Below, piece by piece: positions 34,802-43,526 of a stretch of 64,000 nt of DNA (positions are counted from its first letter, which is position 1; every line of letters begins with the position of its first letter). Where the stretch lies: NCBI GenBank assembly GCA_025964895.1, contig JAOPXY010000033.1, forward strand, positions 1-64,000. Reading direction: 5' to 3'. The translations under genes and the position numbers were made by a program. The stretch is from Aeromicrobium sp. GTDB lineage: Bacteria > Actinomycetota > Actinomycetes > Propionibacteriales > Nocardioidaceae. The notes under the pieces were generated by a model that ran no database searches, was not told where the DNA came from, and saw only the letters and a program-made list of their open reading frames with translations.

Positions 34802-36325
34802 GTGACCACCTCTGCCCCCGGCACCACCTCCCCGGCAGCGCACGAACCGCAACCGACCGTCCGCCATGCGTTCCGGTCACCCCGGCTCCTGCGCACCGAG
34901 GTGCTCGCGGGCCTCGTCGTGGCCCTGGCGCTCATCCCCGAGGCCATCTCGTTCTCCATCATCGCCGGCGTCGACCCGCGCGTCGGGATCTTCGCGTCGT
35001 TCACGATGGCGGTGGCCATCTCGTTCCTGGGTGGACGTCCGGCCATGATCTCGGCCGCGACCGGCGCCGTCGCCCTGGTCATCGCACCGGTCATGAAGGA
35101 GCACGGCTACGACTTCCTCATCGCGACCGTCCTGCTCGGTGGCGTCATCCAGGTCGTCCTCGCCGTGGCCGGCGTCGCCAAGCTGATGCGGTTCATCCCA
35201 CGGTCGGTCATGGTCGGCTTCGTCAACGCCCTTGCCATCCTCATCTTCGAGGCCCAGATCGCCCACATGACCGACGTCCCGTGGGCGGTCTACCCGATGA
35301 TCGCGATCGGCATCGCCGTCATCGTCGGGTTCCCCCGCATCAACGCCGTCATTCCTGCCCCACTGGTCGCCATCGTCGCGCTGACCGCGTTCACCATCGT
35401 CAGCGCCATCAACATCCCCAACGTCGGCGACGAGGGCGAACTGCCCGACAGCCTGCCCTCGTGGTTCGTGCCCGACGTGCCGTTCGATCTCGAGACGCTG
35501 AAGATCATCGCCCCCTATGCCGTCGCCATGGCCCTGGTCGGCCTCCTGGAGTCGCTGCTGACCGCCAAGCTCGTCGACGACATCACCGACACGCACTCCA
35601 ACAAGACGCGCGAGGCCTGGGGCCAGGGCGCGGCCAACGTCATCACGGGCTTCTTCGGCGGCATGGGCGGCTGCGCCATGATCGGTCAGACCATGATCAA
35701 CGTGAAGGTGTCCGGCGCCCGCACCCGCCTGTCCACCTTCCTGGCCGGCGTGTTCCTGCTCATCCTCGTCGTCGGCTTCGGCGACGTCGTTGCCCTGATC
35801 CCGATGGCGGCCCTCGTGGCCGTCATGGTCATGGTCTCGGTCGGCACGTTCGACTGGCACTCGATCCGCCCCAGCGCCCTGCGCCGGATGCCCAAGAGCG
35901 AGACCGCCGTCATGGTCGTCACCGTCGTCGTCACGGTCCTGACCCACAACCTGGCGATCGGCGTCGTCGTCGGCGTCCTGGTGGCCATGACCCTGTTCGC
36001 GCGCCGGGTCGCGCACCTCACCGGCACCCACCGCGTGGTCGAGGACGACGCGGACGGCACGACCCGCGCCGTCTACACCGTCGCCGGGGAGCTGTTCTTC
36101 GCCTCCAGCAACGACCTCTACACCCAGTTCCAGTACGCCGATGATCCCGAGCACGTGGTCATCGACCTGTCGCGGTCACACATCTGGGACGCCTCCACCG
36201 TCGCGTCACTCGATGCCATCACGACCAAGTACGAACGCAGGGGCAAGACCGTCGAGATCGTCGGACTGGACGACGCCAGCGCCGAACGCCACGGCCGCCT
36301 GACCGGCGGTCTCGCCGGACACTGA
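34802..36325 (+). CDS. SulP-family anion transporter with STAS domain
   Basis: 507 residues from GTG 34802. VLAGLVVALALIPEAISFSIIAGVDPRVGIFASF is the SulP start; about 11-12 helices follow, then a STAS domain (about 400-507) with VYTVAGELFFASSNDL and VVIDLSRSHIWDASTVASLDAI. By family it carries sulfate, bicarbonate or organic anions. Probably controlled by the divergent MerR protein. Confidence 0.92.
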   Translation: MTTSAPGTTSPAAHEPQPTVRHAFRSPRLLRTEVLAGLVVALALIPEAISFSIIAGVDPRVGIFASFTMAVAISFLGGRPAMISAATGAVALVIAPVMKEHGYDFLIATVLLGGVIQVVLAVAGVAKLMRFIPRSVMVGFVNALAILIFEAQIAHMTDVPWAVYPMIAIGIAVIVGFPRINAVIPAPLVAIVALTAFTIVSAINIPNVGDEGELPDSLPSWFVPDVPFDLETLKIIAPYAVAMALVGLLESLLTAKLVDDITDTHSNKTREAWGQGAANVITGFFGGMGGCAMIGQTMINVKVSGARTRLSTFLAGVFLLILVVGFGDVVALIPMAALVAVMVMVSVGTFDWHSIRPSALRRMPKSETAVMVVTVVVTVLTHNLAIGVVVGVLVAMTLFARRVAHLTGTHRVVEDDADGTTRAVYTVAGELFFASSNDLYTQFQYADDPEHVVIDLSRSHIWDASTVASLDAITTKYERRGKTVEIVGLDDASAERHGRLTGGLAGH

Positions 36326-36358
36326 GCGAGCTGCCTCAGAGCGCCGCTGCTCGGGCGC

Positions 36359-38641
36359 TCACGTGTCGCGCACGATACGCAGCCGCGGGTGGCGCACGGG
36401 CTCGACCCCGTCGAGGACGGCGGCGGACGTCAGCGGACGGGCGAAGAGGTAGCCCTGCGCCGCGTCGCAGTCCAGCGCCTTCAGCAGCATCAGCTGGTCG
36501 TCCCGCTCGACGCCCTCGGCGACCACGAGCATCCCGCAGGCATGGGCCGCGGCGGTCATCAGCGCGATGAGCTCGGACGATCCCGGCTCGGACAGCGACA
36601 GGAAGCTGCGGTCGATCTTGATCGTGTCGACGGGGAGGTGCCGCAGCTGGCCGATCGACGTGTATCCCGTGCCGAAGTCGTCGAGACTGATCGTGACGCC
36701 CAGCGCCCGCAGCGCGTCCAGCTGGATGACGGCCCGGGGCTCGTCGACCAGCACCATCTCGGTGACCTCGATGACCAGGTGGTGCGACGCGAGGCCCGAC
36801 GCGTTGAGGGCGGCGGCGACGTCGGTGACGATCCGTCGGTCGGCCAGGTGGCGCCCGGAGATGTTGACCGCGATGGTCAGCGACGAGAACCGGACGGGAT
36901 CGCGCTCGAGCCACGCCGCGAACTGCCCCGTCGCGCTCATCAGCACCCAGCGGCCGAGCTCGCAGATCAGATCGGACTTCTCCGCGATCGGGATGAACTC
37001 ATCCGGCATGCCGAGGACGCCGCTGGGTCGGCGCCAACGGACCAGGGCCTCGTACCCGTCGACTACGGCGGCGCTCACGCTCACGACCGGCTGGTACCGC
37101 AGCTCCAGCGCGTCCTCGTCGATCGCCGCCCGCAGCTCGTGCTCGACCGCCTTCCGCTCCGCGACTTCCCGGCGCAGGTTGCTGTCGAACACCTCGAACG
37201 TCCCGGCCGCCGCCAGCTTGGCCCGCCGGCTGGCGATGAGCGCCTGGTGCAGCAGCTCGGAGGCGTCGGTGCTGCCGTCGAGGCCGAGGGTCAGGCCGAT
37301 CCGCACGACGACGCGCACCGCACCGTGCGCGGTGTCGTGCCGCACCAGCAGGGTCGACGCCAGCGCACCGGCGATCCGGGGCGTGAGATCCTCGGCGTCG
37401 GCGTGCTCGACGAGGACGACGAACTGGTCGCCGCCCAGCCGCCCGACAGGGTGGGCCGCTCCCACCGTGTCGCTGATCCGGCGGGCGGTCGCGATGAGGA
37501 CGTCGTCCGCAGCCGCCGGCCCGACGGCGTTGTTGACGCTCGCGAAGTCGTCCAGGTCGATGACGATCAGGCCGGTCGCCGCGCCGGTCGACCCGGCGCG
37601 GCGCAGCGCGCCCTGGATGATGCGAAGCATGTACGCGCGGTTGAACTGACCCGTGAGCGGGTCGTGGGCGGCGCGGCGCAGGAGCTCTTCCTGCAGCCGG
37701 TCGCGCTGCTGGGCCGTCAGCCGGATCTCGGCGATGCCCGAGGCCATGCGCAGGACCACAAGGACCGTCAGCACGATGGCCCCGCCCAGCAGGACCCACG
37801 GGTCCATCGAGTGCCCGAAGGCCAGCGCCACGCCCGCCGTGAGCGTCGGCAGGACGGCAGCGGCCCCCAGCACGACGACGCGGCGCACCGTGAACAGGTC
37901 GTCACGCGCCCGGGAACGGCGCGAGATCTCGCTCATCTGCGGATGGAGCGCGCACGCGCCCCACAGGACGTACGACGCCAGCCACAGACCGTCCAGCTCG
38001 CTCGCGTAGTTCCAGGACTCCGATACGCCCGCGGCGCGCCCGGTGTCGGCCACGACCTGCAGGATCACGGCTCCCGCGAGCAGGCGCAGGGCGATCGACG
38101 AGACGCCGGGTGCCCCGACCAGCCTCACCAGCATGGCCATCAGCAGGATGTCGCCCACCGGGTACGCGACGGCGATGATCCGGTCGAACAGCGGGACGTC
38201 GGCGTTCTCCACCATGGGGCGCGCGATCCACGCCCACGACACCAGGCCGAGGCTCACGACCACGATGCCGCTGTCGATCAGGCCCCGGAGGTCGAACCGG
38301 CGGCCACCGCGGCGGATCAGCAGAGCAATGCCGGCCGCGAGCAGGGGGTAGGCCAGGAGGTAGGCGACATCGGCATTCGACGGGAACGGCGAGACGTGAC
38401 GGACGTCCTGGTCCCAGCTGTAGATCATGTCACCGAGCACCCACGCCCCCTGGCCGCCGGCCAGCAGGTACCACGGCGCCCGGGCCACGGGGCGGTGCCG
38501 GCGCACGCCGAGCACGATCGCGGCGACGCAACCCAGCCCCACCGCGAGGTACACGGCGTCGCGGGACAGCCCCGAGGGCAGCACCGCATAGAGCCCGATG
38601 AGAGCAGCACCTGCCAGCAGCGGTGCGCGAACCGGTGTCAT
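36359..38641 (-). CDS. Membrane-bound GGDEF/EAL protein, likely c-di-GMP phosphodiesterase
   Basis: 760 residues from ATG 38641 (AAGGAG upstream). The first 300 form eight or nine membrane helices. The GGDEF-like domain (about 330-490) has GRLGGDQFVVLVE: the key Glu is Gln, so cyclase activity is doubtful. The EAL domain (about 510-750) keeps YEALVRW, NISGRHL, EVTEMVL, DDFGTGYTS, KIDRSF and EGVE, so it can probably hydrolyse c-di-GMP. The GGDQF site may only bind GTP. Confidence 0.9.
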   Translation of the reverse strand: MTPVRAPLLAGAALIGLYAVLPSGLSRDAVYLAVGLGCVAAIVLGVRRHRPVARAPWYLLAGGQGAWVLGDMIYSWDQDVRHVSPFPSNADVAYLLAYPLLAAGIALLIRRGGRRFDLRGLIDSGIVVVSLGLVSWAWIARPMVENADVPLFDRIIAVAYPVGDILLMAMLVRLVGAPGVSSIALRLLAGAVILQVVADTGRAAGVSESWNYASELDGLWLASYVLWGACALHPQMSEISRRSRARDDLFTVRRVVVLGAAAVLPTLTAGVALAFGHSMDPWVLLGGAIVLTVLVVLRMASGIAEIRLTAQQRDRLQEELLRRAAHDPLTGQFNRAYMLRIIQGALRRAGSTGAATGLIVIDLDDFASVNNAVGPAAADDVLIATARRISDTVGAAHPVGRLGGDQFVVLVEHADAEDLTPRIAGALASTLLVRHDTAHGAVRVVVRIGLTLGLDGSTDASELLHQALIASRRAKLAAAGTFEVFDSNLRREVAERKAVEHELRAAIDEDALELRYQPVVSVSAAVVDGYEALVRWRRPSGVLGMPDEFIPIAEKSDLICELGRWVLMSATGQFAAWLERDPVRFSSLTIAVNISGRHLADRRIVTDVAAALNASGLASHHLVIEVTEMVLVDEPRAVIQLDALRALGVTISLDDFGTGYTSIGQLRHLPVDTIKIDRSFLSLSEPGSSELIALMTAAAHACGMLVVAEGVERDDQLMLLKALDCDAAQGYLFARPLTSAAVLDGVEPVRHPRLRIVRDT

Positions 38642-38811
38642 GCGCGCTCCTTCCTGCCGGGGGACGCCAGGGTTGAGACATTCGTCCCACTGTGGGTTGC
38701 CCCACCATAACCACTGCACCGGTCCGGTGAACATCGAAAGTTCTTGGACACTTTCGTACCGATCACCTCGATCGATCGGTACAGGGGTGTCCAAGACACT
38801 GCGCCGGCCGG

Positions 38812-39801
38812 TCAAGCGTCGTCGCGCACCGGGACCTCCGACGGTGACAGGTCGGGCCGGATCCGCACGAGCCTCGTGGGGTGGCGCCACCGGCCGTCCT
38901 GCACGGTGCTGTCCGTGGAGACCTCGACGACGACCGTCGCCAGCACCGAGATCAGCGCGCGCTTGCCGTTCACACCCCAGCGGACCGACTCAGCGCCGTC
39001 CGGCAGCCACGGGTGGTGGGCGACCGCGGCCCGCAGCAGCGGCGCGACGTCGGCGCGCTGCTGAGCGGTCAGCTCGGTCGTCGTCCCGGCGAAGTGCAGC
39101 TCGCCGTCGCCGTCGGGCAGCGCCAGCACGAGGTGGCCCGGCGCGTCGAGGGAGCCGCTCACGGCGCCGACGACGACCTCGACGGTGTCGCGCTCCCGGT
39201 ACTTCAGCCACTCGCGGGCGCCGCCCCGGTAGGTCGTCTGGCGGCCCTTCGCGACGAGGCCCTCGATGCCGACGTCGGCCGCCCGATACTCGGCCATCCA
39301 CGCGCCGGCCTCCTCCGGGTCGGCGGTCTGCGGGCACAGCTGCACCGCGGCCGGCGCGTCCTCGAGCACCGCCTCCAGCAGCTGGCGCCGGACGGTCAGG
39401 GCCGCACTCCGCACGTCGTTGCCGGCCGCCGCGAGGAGGTCGAAGGCCACGAACGAGGCCGGCGCCTGCCGGATCCGCCGCTTGCTCCCGTGCCCCACCC
39501 GGCGCTGCAGCTCCCCGAAGTCGAACCCGCCGCCGACCCACACGACCAGCTCCCCGTCGATCACGAGCCCTTCCGGCAGGTGCTCGGCGGCGATGTCGGC
39601 GACGTCCCGGAAGGCATCGGTGATGTCGTGGCCGCGCCTGGACTGCACGCGGCAGCCGTCCTCGGTGACGAACAGCAGGGCGCGATACCCGTCGAACTTG
39701 GGCTCGTAGACGCACCCGCCGCGCAGCGCTGACGGACCTGGCATCGCCGACACGTGGCGCGCCAGCATGGGGTCCTGGGGGAAGTCGAGCACGCGACACA
39801 A
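38812..39801 (-). CDS. ATP-dependent DNA ligase, LigC-like
   Basis: 329 residues. EPKFDGYRAL is motif I with the Lys that takes AMP; SFVAFDLL, EGLVAKGR and REWLKYRERD are motifs IIIa, IV and V. A small OB-fold part follows. It lacks the extra domains of LigD and fits the LigC-type short ligases used in repair. Start TTG 39801, or more likely GTG 39792 (MLDFPQDPML). Divergent from a small zinc-ribbon gene. Confidence 0.9.
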   Translation of the reverse strand: MCRVLDFPQDPMLARHVSAMPGPSALRGGCVYEPKFDGYRALLFVTEDGCRVQSRRGHDITDAFRDVADIAAEHLPEGLVIDGELVVWVGGGFDFGELQRRVGHGSKRRIRQAPASFVAFDLLAAAGNDVRSAALTVRRQLLEAVLEDAPAAVQLCPQTADPEEAGAWMAEYRAADVGIEGLVAKGRQTTYRGGAREWLKYRERDTVEVVVGAVSGSLDAPGHLVLALPDGDGELHFAGTTTELTAQQRADVAPLLRAAVAHHPWLPDGAESVRWGVNGKRALISVLATVVVEVSTDSTVQDGRWRHPTRLVRIRPDLSPSEVPVRDDA

Positions 39802-39854
39802 AGTACCCCGCCGCCCGTGGTTGATCGTTCATGTTCATGTGGCACTCTCCCCCC

Positions 39855-40025
39855 GTGACCAACGCGCCCGCCGTGACCAACGAGACGCCGACCTGGTGGT
39901 GCCCGGAGTGCGAACAGGGGCGACCCACGACGTTCACCTTCGCCCGTGAACGCAACCCCGACGGCACCCGCCTGGCCACATCGGCCGTGTGCGACCGAGG
40001 GCACTCCTTCAGCCCGTACGAGTAG
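39855..40025 (+). CDS. Small zinc-ribbon-like protein
   Basis: 56 residues from GTG 39855 (two in-frame ATGs at 39831 and 39837 are alternatives). WWCPECEQGRP and AVCDRGHSFSPYE supply Cys/Cys and Cys/His pairs that could bind zinc. No family name known to me. Coding bias is GC-rich at third positions. Sits alone between two minus-strand genes. Confidence 0.5.
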   Translation: MTNAPAVTNETPTWWCPECEQGRPTTFTFARERNPDGTRLATSAVCDRGHSFSPYE

Positions 40026-40049
40026 CGCAAGCCCACCCGCTGACGGTCG

Positions 40050-40538
40050 TCAGCCGATCCGACGCTCGCGGGCCGGCACGGCGACCCAGACCACGAGGAC
40101 GAACGTGGCGATCGTCGACACGACGGCGGCCGCGATCCACCACGGACCGATCAGCTCCAGGATGAACCAGACGACGCCGACGATGGCCACGGTCTGGGCA
40201 CCGAGACCCCATCGGGCGAGCCGGTCGGCCGTCTCGACGAGCCACGGCCGGGCACCCCGGTGGAACAGCGCGCGGTGCAGCGCGACGGGTGTCATGAGCA
40301 GCAGCGTCGCCGCTACGGCGCAGCACAGCACCGCGCCGTACACCGCGTGGCGGGTCGATCCCAGCTCCTCGAATCGTGGCGTGAACGGAATCGTCAGCAG
40401 GAAGCCGGTCAGGATCTGCACGCCCGTCTGGGCGACCCGCAGCTCCTGGAGCAGCTCCTGCCAGTTGCGGTCCAGGCGGCGCTCCGACGGGGCCCCGCGT
40501 CCGCTCTCGGACTTGCCCGTCGATCCCATGGCTGGCAC
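40050..40538 (-). CDS. DUF6328 membrane protein
   Basis: 162 residues. NWQELLQELRVAQTGVQILTGFLLTIPFTPRFEEL is the DUF6328 signature, followed by four hydrophobic helices in total. Function unknown. ATG 40538, or ATG 40529 one turn inside. Confidence 0.85.
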   Translation of the reverse strand: MPAMGSTGKSESGRGAPSERRLDRNWQELLQELRVAQTGVQILTGFLLTIPFTPRFEELGSTRHAVYGAVLCCAVAATLLLMTPVALHRALFHRGARPWLVETADRLARWGLGAQTVAIVGVVWFILELIGPWWIAAAVVSTIATFVLVVWVAVPARERRIG

Positions 40539-40643
40539 GCCTCCCTCGCCGGCCCCGCGCTCGGGCCGGTGAGTATGTACCCTGCGGACCCCATGTCACG
40601 CGTACGATTCACGGGACCCTCCCCTTCCCGCCAGAGGCCCCCG

Positions 40644-41342
40644 ATGCTCCGAACCCTCATGCCCCGAACTCTCGCCCTGTCCGTCGCGGCAGCGCTCATG
40701 TCGACCCTCGCCGTGGCGGGACCGGCCGCCGCGGAGGACGTGGCGTCGGCCGGCGGGCCCAGCATCACGGTGGTCGGCGACTCGATCACCTCCTGGTTCC
40801 GCGACGAGCCCGGCAGCGTGTCCCAGGGCTGGTGGTCGATGATGGGCCGCGACCTCGGCGCGTCGGTCGTGACGTACGCCGAGGGGGGCTCGGGCATGAA
40901 CATCCGCGGCAACAACTGCCACGGCACGACGTTCGGGCAGCGGCTGCGGGCCATGCGGACGACCGACTACGTCATCATCCAGGGCGGACGCAACGACATG
41001 TCGACCTGTGGCGCCGACGGCGCGAAGAAGGCCCTGACTCCGGCCAAGCAGAAGGCCGGCATCACGCGGTACCTCGCCCGGCTCGGCGATCGCGTCGATG
41101 CGCTCGGCATCCCTCGCAGCCACGTCCTGGTGGTGAGCCCCTGGGGCAAGTCCGACCGGGCGCGCGGCTACAAGATCCAGGGCTGGTTGCGCCTGTTCTC
41201 CAACCGCAACCATGAGGGATTCACGTACGTCGAGACCAAGACCCTGCCCAGCCGGTCGACGTTCGACAACAAGCACCCCAACCGCGAGGGCAGCCTCTAC
41301 CTGGCGCGCGTTATGGAGCGCGCGATCCAGGCGACCTCGTAG
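40644..41342 (+). CDS. Secreted SGNH/GDSL hydrolase
   Basis: 232 residues with a signal peptide (MPRTLALSVAAALMSTLAVAGPAAAED). Block I is VVGDSITSW with the nucleophile Ser, block II has Gly in YAEGGSG, block III is QGGRND and the C-terminal HPNREG supplies the His. It should cleave esters outside the cell. ATG 40644 was chosen for the signal peptide; ATGs at 40572 and 40593 are possible. Confidence 0.82.
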   Translation: MLRTLMPRTLALSVAAALMSTLAVAGPAAAEDVASAGGPSITVVGDSITSWFRDEPGSVSQGWWSMMGRDLGASVVTYAEGGSGMNIRGNNCHGTTFGQRLRAMRTTDYVIIQGGRNDMSTCGADGAKKALTPAKQKAGITRYLARLGDRVDALGIPRSHVLVVSPWGKSDRARGYKIQGWLRLFSNRNHEGFTYVETKTLPSRSTFDNKHPNREGSLYLARVMERAIQATS

Positions 41343-41352
41343 CGTCCCGCCC

Positions 41353-41796
41353 ATGACCGTCCTCCGTGCCGGGCTCGCCGACGTCGCCGACGCCGCACCG
41401 CTGTTCGCCGCGTACCGCGACTTCTACGGCGCGCCGTACGACTTCGATGCCGCGGCGTCGTTCCTGACCGAGCGCCTGGAACGCGACGAGTCGGTCGTGC
41501 TGCTGTCCCACGACGAGAGCCACGCCGTCGGGTTCGCGCAGATCTACCCGCTGTTCTCCTCGACGCGGCTCGCCCCGGTCTGGCTCCTCAACGACCTGTT
41601 CGTCGCCGAGTCCGCGCGCGGCTCCGGTGCCGTCGACGAGCTGCTCGACGCCGCCGCGACCGCTGCCGCCGAGGCCGGCTGCGTCGCGATCGAGCTCAGC
41701 ACCGCACACAGCAACGCCCGGGCGCAGGCCGTGTACGTCCGCCACGGGTACCAGCTCGACGAGGTCTACCGCTCGTACGAGAAGCCGTTACGGTGA
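41353..41796 (+). CDS. GNAT acetyltransferase
   Basis: 147 residues. LNDLFVAESARGSGAVDELLDAA is the acetyl-CoA motif (R-G-S-G), then AIELSTAHSNARAQAVYVRHGYQLDEVYRSYEKPL closes the fold. Acceptor unknown. Its stop overlaps the GluQ start in GTGA. Confidence 0.88.
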   Translation: MTVLRAGLADVADAAPLFAAYRDFYGAPYDFDAAASFLTERLERDESVVLLSHDESHAVGFAQIYPLFSSTRLAPVWLLNDLFVAESARGSGAVDELLDAAATAAAEAGCVAIELSTAHSNARAQAVYVRHGYQLDEVYRSYEKPLR

Positions 41797-42665
41797 GCGC
41801 CGGCCGGTTCGCCCCGTCGCCGTCGGGTGACCTGCACGTCGGCAACCTGCGGACGGCTCTCGTGGCCTGGCTGTGCGCGCGCCGGTCGGGACGGGACTTC
41901 CTCCTGCGGGTGGAGGACCTCGACCGCGTCCGCGAAGGTGCCGAGCAGCGCCAGCTCGACGACCTGGTGACGCTGGGGTTGGACTGGGACGGTCCCGTGG
42001 TCCGCCAGTCCGAGCGGGCCCGGCTCTACGACGCCGCGCTCGCCTCGCTGGCCGGACGCGGGCTCGTCTTCGAGTGCTTCTGCACGCGTCGAGAGATCCA
42101 CGACGCCCCGTCGGCACCGCATGGCCCGCCCGGCTCGTATCCGGGCACCTGCCGCGACCTGACGGACGTCGAACGGGAGGTGCGGCGCCGGGAACGTCCC
42201 GCCGCCCTGCGGCTGCGCGCGCGCACGGACTCGTTCGCGATCGAGGACGCACTGCACGGCACGTACGAGGGGCCCGTCGACGATCTCGTACTCCGCCGCG
42301 GCGACGGCGCGATCGCCTACAACCTCGCGGTCGTCGTCGACGACGCGCAGCAGGGCGTGGACCAGGTGGTGCGCGGCGACGACCTGCTCAGCTCCGCGCC
42401 CCGCCAGGCGTACCTCGCCACGCTGCTGGCCGCGACACCGCCCACCTACGTGCACGTCCCCCTGGCGCTCAACGCCGGCGGCCAACGGCTCGCGAAGCGG
42501 GACGGCGCCGTGACCCTGGCCGATCTGGCCGAGCGCGGCATCGAGGCGTTCGGGCTCATCGCGGCATCCCTCGGCCTGACGGGCGCGACCCCCGCGGACC
42601 TGCTGGCGGTCTTCGACGTGACCCGCATCCCCCGCGAGCCGTGGGTGTTCGTCCCGCCCGCCTGA
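41793..42665 (+). CDS. gluQ: Glutamyl-Q tRNA(Asp) synthetase
   Basis: 290 residues, the short form of glutamyl-tRNA synthetase without the anticodon-binding domain. FAPSPSGDLHVGNLRTAL holds the HIGH-like site, ECFCTRREI and GTCR supply zinc ligands, and QRLAKRDG is the KMSKS equivalent. It attaches Glu to queuosine in tRNA-Asp. GTG 41793 is coupled to the GNAT gene. Confidence 0.9.
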   Translation: MSAGRFAPSPSGDLHVGNLRTALVAWLCARRSGRDFLLRVEDLDRVREGAEQRQLDDLVTLGLDWDGPVVRQSERARLYDAALASLAGRGLVFECFCTRREIHDAPSAPHGPPGSYPGTCRDLTDVEREVRRRERPAALRLRARTDSFAIEDALHGTYEGPVDDLVLRRGDGAIAYNLAVVVDDAQQGVDQVVRGDDLLSSAPRQAYLATLLAATPPTYVHVPLALNAGGQRLAKRDGAVTLADLAERGIEAFGLIAASLGLTGATPADLLAVFDVTRIPREPWVFVPPA

Positions 42666-42684
42666 CTCCAGGCTCCCGTCCCCG

Positions 42685-42771
42685 TCAGGACGACTGCAGG
42701 TACGCGATGACGGCCTTGACCCGGCGGTTGCTGTCGTCGTCGTCCGGGTCGAGGTCGACCTTCGACGACGG
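42685..42771 (-). pseudogene. Possible C-terminal gene tail at a fusion junction
   Basis: The minus strand reads SKVDLDPDDDDSNRRVKAVIAYLQSS and a stop, with codon choice like real genes, but upstream it runs into antisense of the MMPL remnant. It may be the tail of a lost gene. Family not recognised; low certainty. Confidence 0.3.
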
Positions 42772-42774
42772 CAG

Positions 42775-43466
42775 GACGCTGGTCCTGAACTTCCCCGCCC
42801 CGCACCCCGAGGGCGACGACCGCAACGAGCCGATCGTCGTGAAGCTGCGCGACTCGATCGTCCCGGCCGCGATCGGCGACCTCGCCGGCACGACGTCGGC
42901 GGTCGGCGGCGGGCCCGCCGAGACGTACGACGTCAGCCATCAGAGGTCGCGGCTCCCGCTCGTGATCGGCTTCGTGCTGGTCCTGACGATGCTGATGATC
43001 GCCTGGACGTTCCGCAGCGTGACGCTGGCGCTCCTGACGACGGCGCTCAACCTGGTGTCGGTCGGTGCGGCGTTCGGCGTCCTGACGCTGGTGTTCCAGC
43101 ACTCGTGGGCCGACGGCCTGCTCGGCTACACGTCATCGGGCTTCGTGATCGACTGGATCCCGCTGTTCTGCTTCGTCGTGCTGGTCGGCCTGTCGATGGG
43201 CTACCACGTGTTCGTCATGAGCCGGGTGCGCGAGGGACTGCGCCGCCGCGGTCATGGTGTCGGTCTTCGCGGTATTCGCGACACTCGACATGCTGGAGAT
43301 GAAGCAGATGGGCGTCGGGCTGTCGGTCGCGATCCTGCTCGACGCGACCCTGGTGCGGCTCGTGCTGCTCCCGGCGCTGCTGCTGGGCTTCAGGGGCCGG
43401 CTGCAGAACCTCGGCGGCGTCCGCCGTGCCGAGGACGCATACGAGCCCGAGCTCCAGCCAGCCTGA
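42775..43466 (+). pseudogene. MMPL-family transporter remnant (C-terminal part, deleted)
   Basis: The plus strand from about 42775 encodes LVLNFPAPHP, SHQRSRLPLVIGFVLVLTMLMIAWTFRSVTLALLTTALNLVSVGAAFGVL and FVVLVGLSMGYHVFVMSRVREGL, the last membrane block of an MMPL (RND-like) exporter. Near 43245 the frame changes to MVSVFAVFATLDMLEMKQMGVGLSVAILLDATLVRLVLLPALL, with about 25 residues lost in between. The N-terminal two thirds are absent. The gene is dead. Confidence 0.85.
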
Positions 43467-43486
43467 GGTCGGCGCAAGGAGACGAC

Positions 43487-43516
43487 GTCCGCCCGGGTGA
43501 GATCCCCCGGGCGGAC
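43487..43516. terminator. Bidirectional terminator hairpin
   Basis: GTCCGCCCGGG, 8-base loop, CCCGGGCGGAC: an 11-bp perfect stem just below the stop of the osmolyte-binding protein. It ends that minus-strand operon and possibly the MMPL remnant transcript. Confidence 0.7.
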
Positions 43517-43526
43517 AACGTGCAAC

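Noticed and set aside
36389-38710. 773-codon plus-strand frame
   Set aside because: Antisense to the GGDEF/EAL gene; sequence is low-complexity Arg/Asp/Gln without domains.
41873-42774. Plus-strand frame that joins gluQ antisense-frame sequence to the MMPL remnant
   Set aside because: The first half is an alternate frame of gluQ rich in Arg/Ala/Pro; only the part after about 42775 has MMPL similarity.
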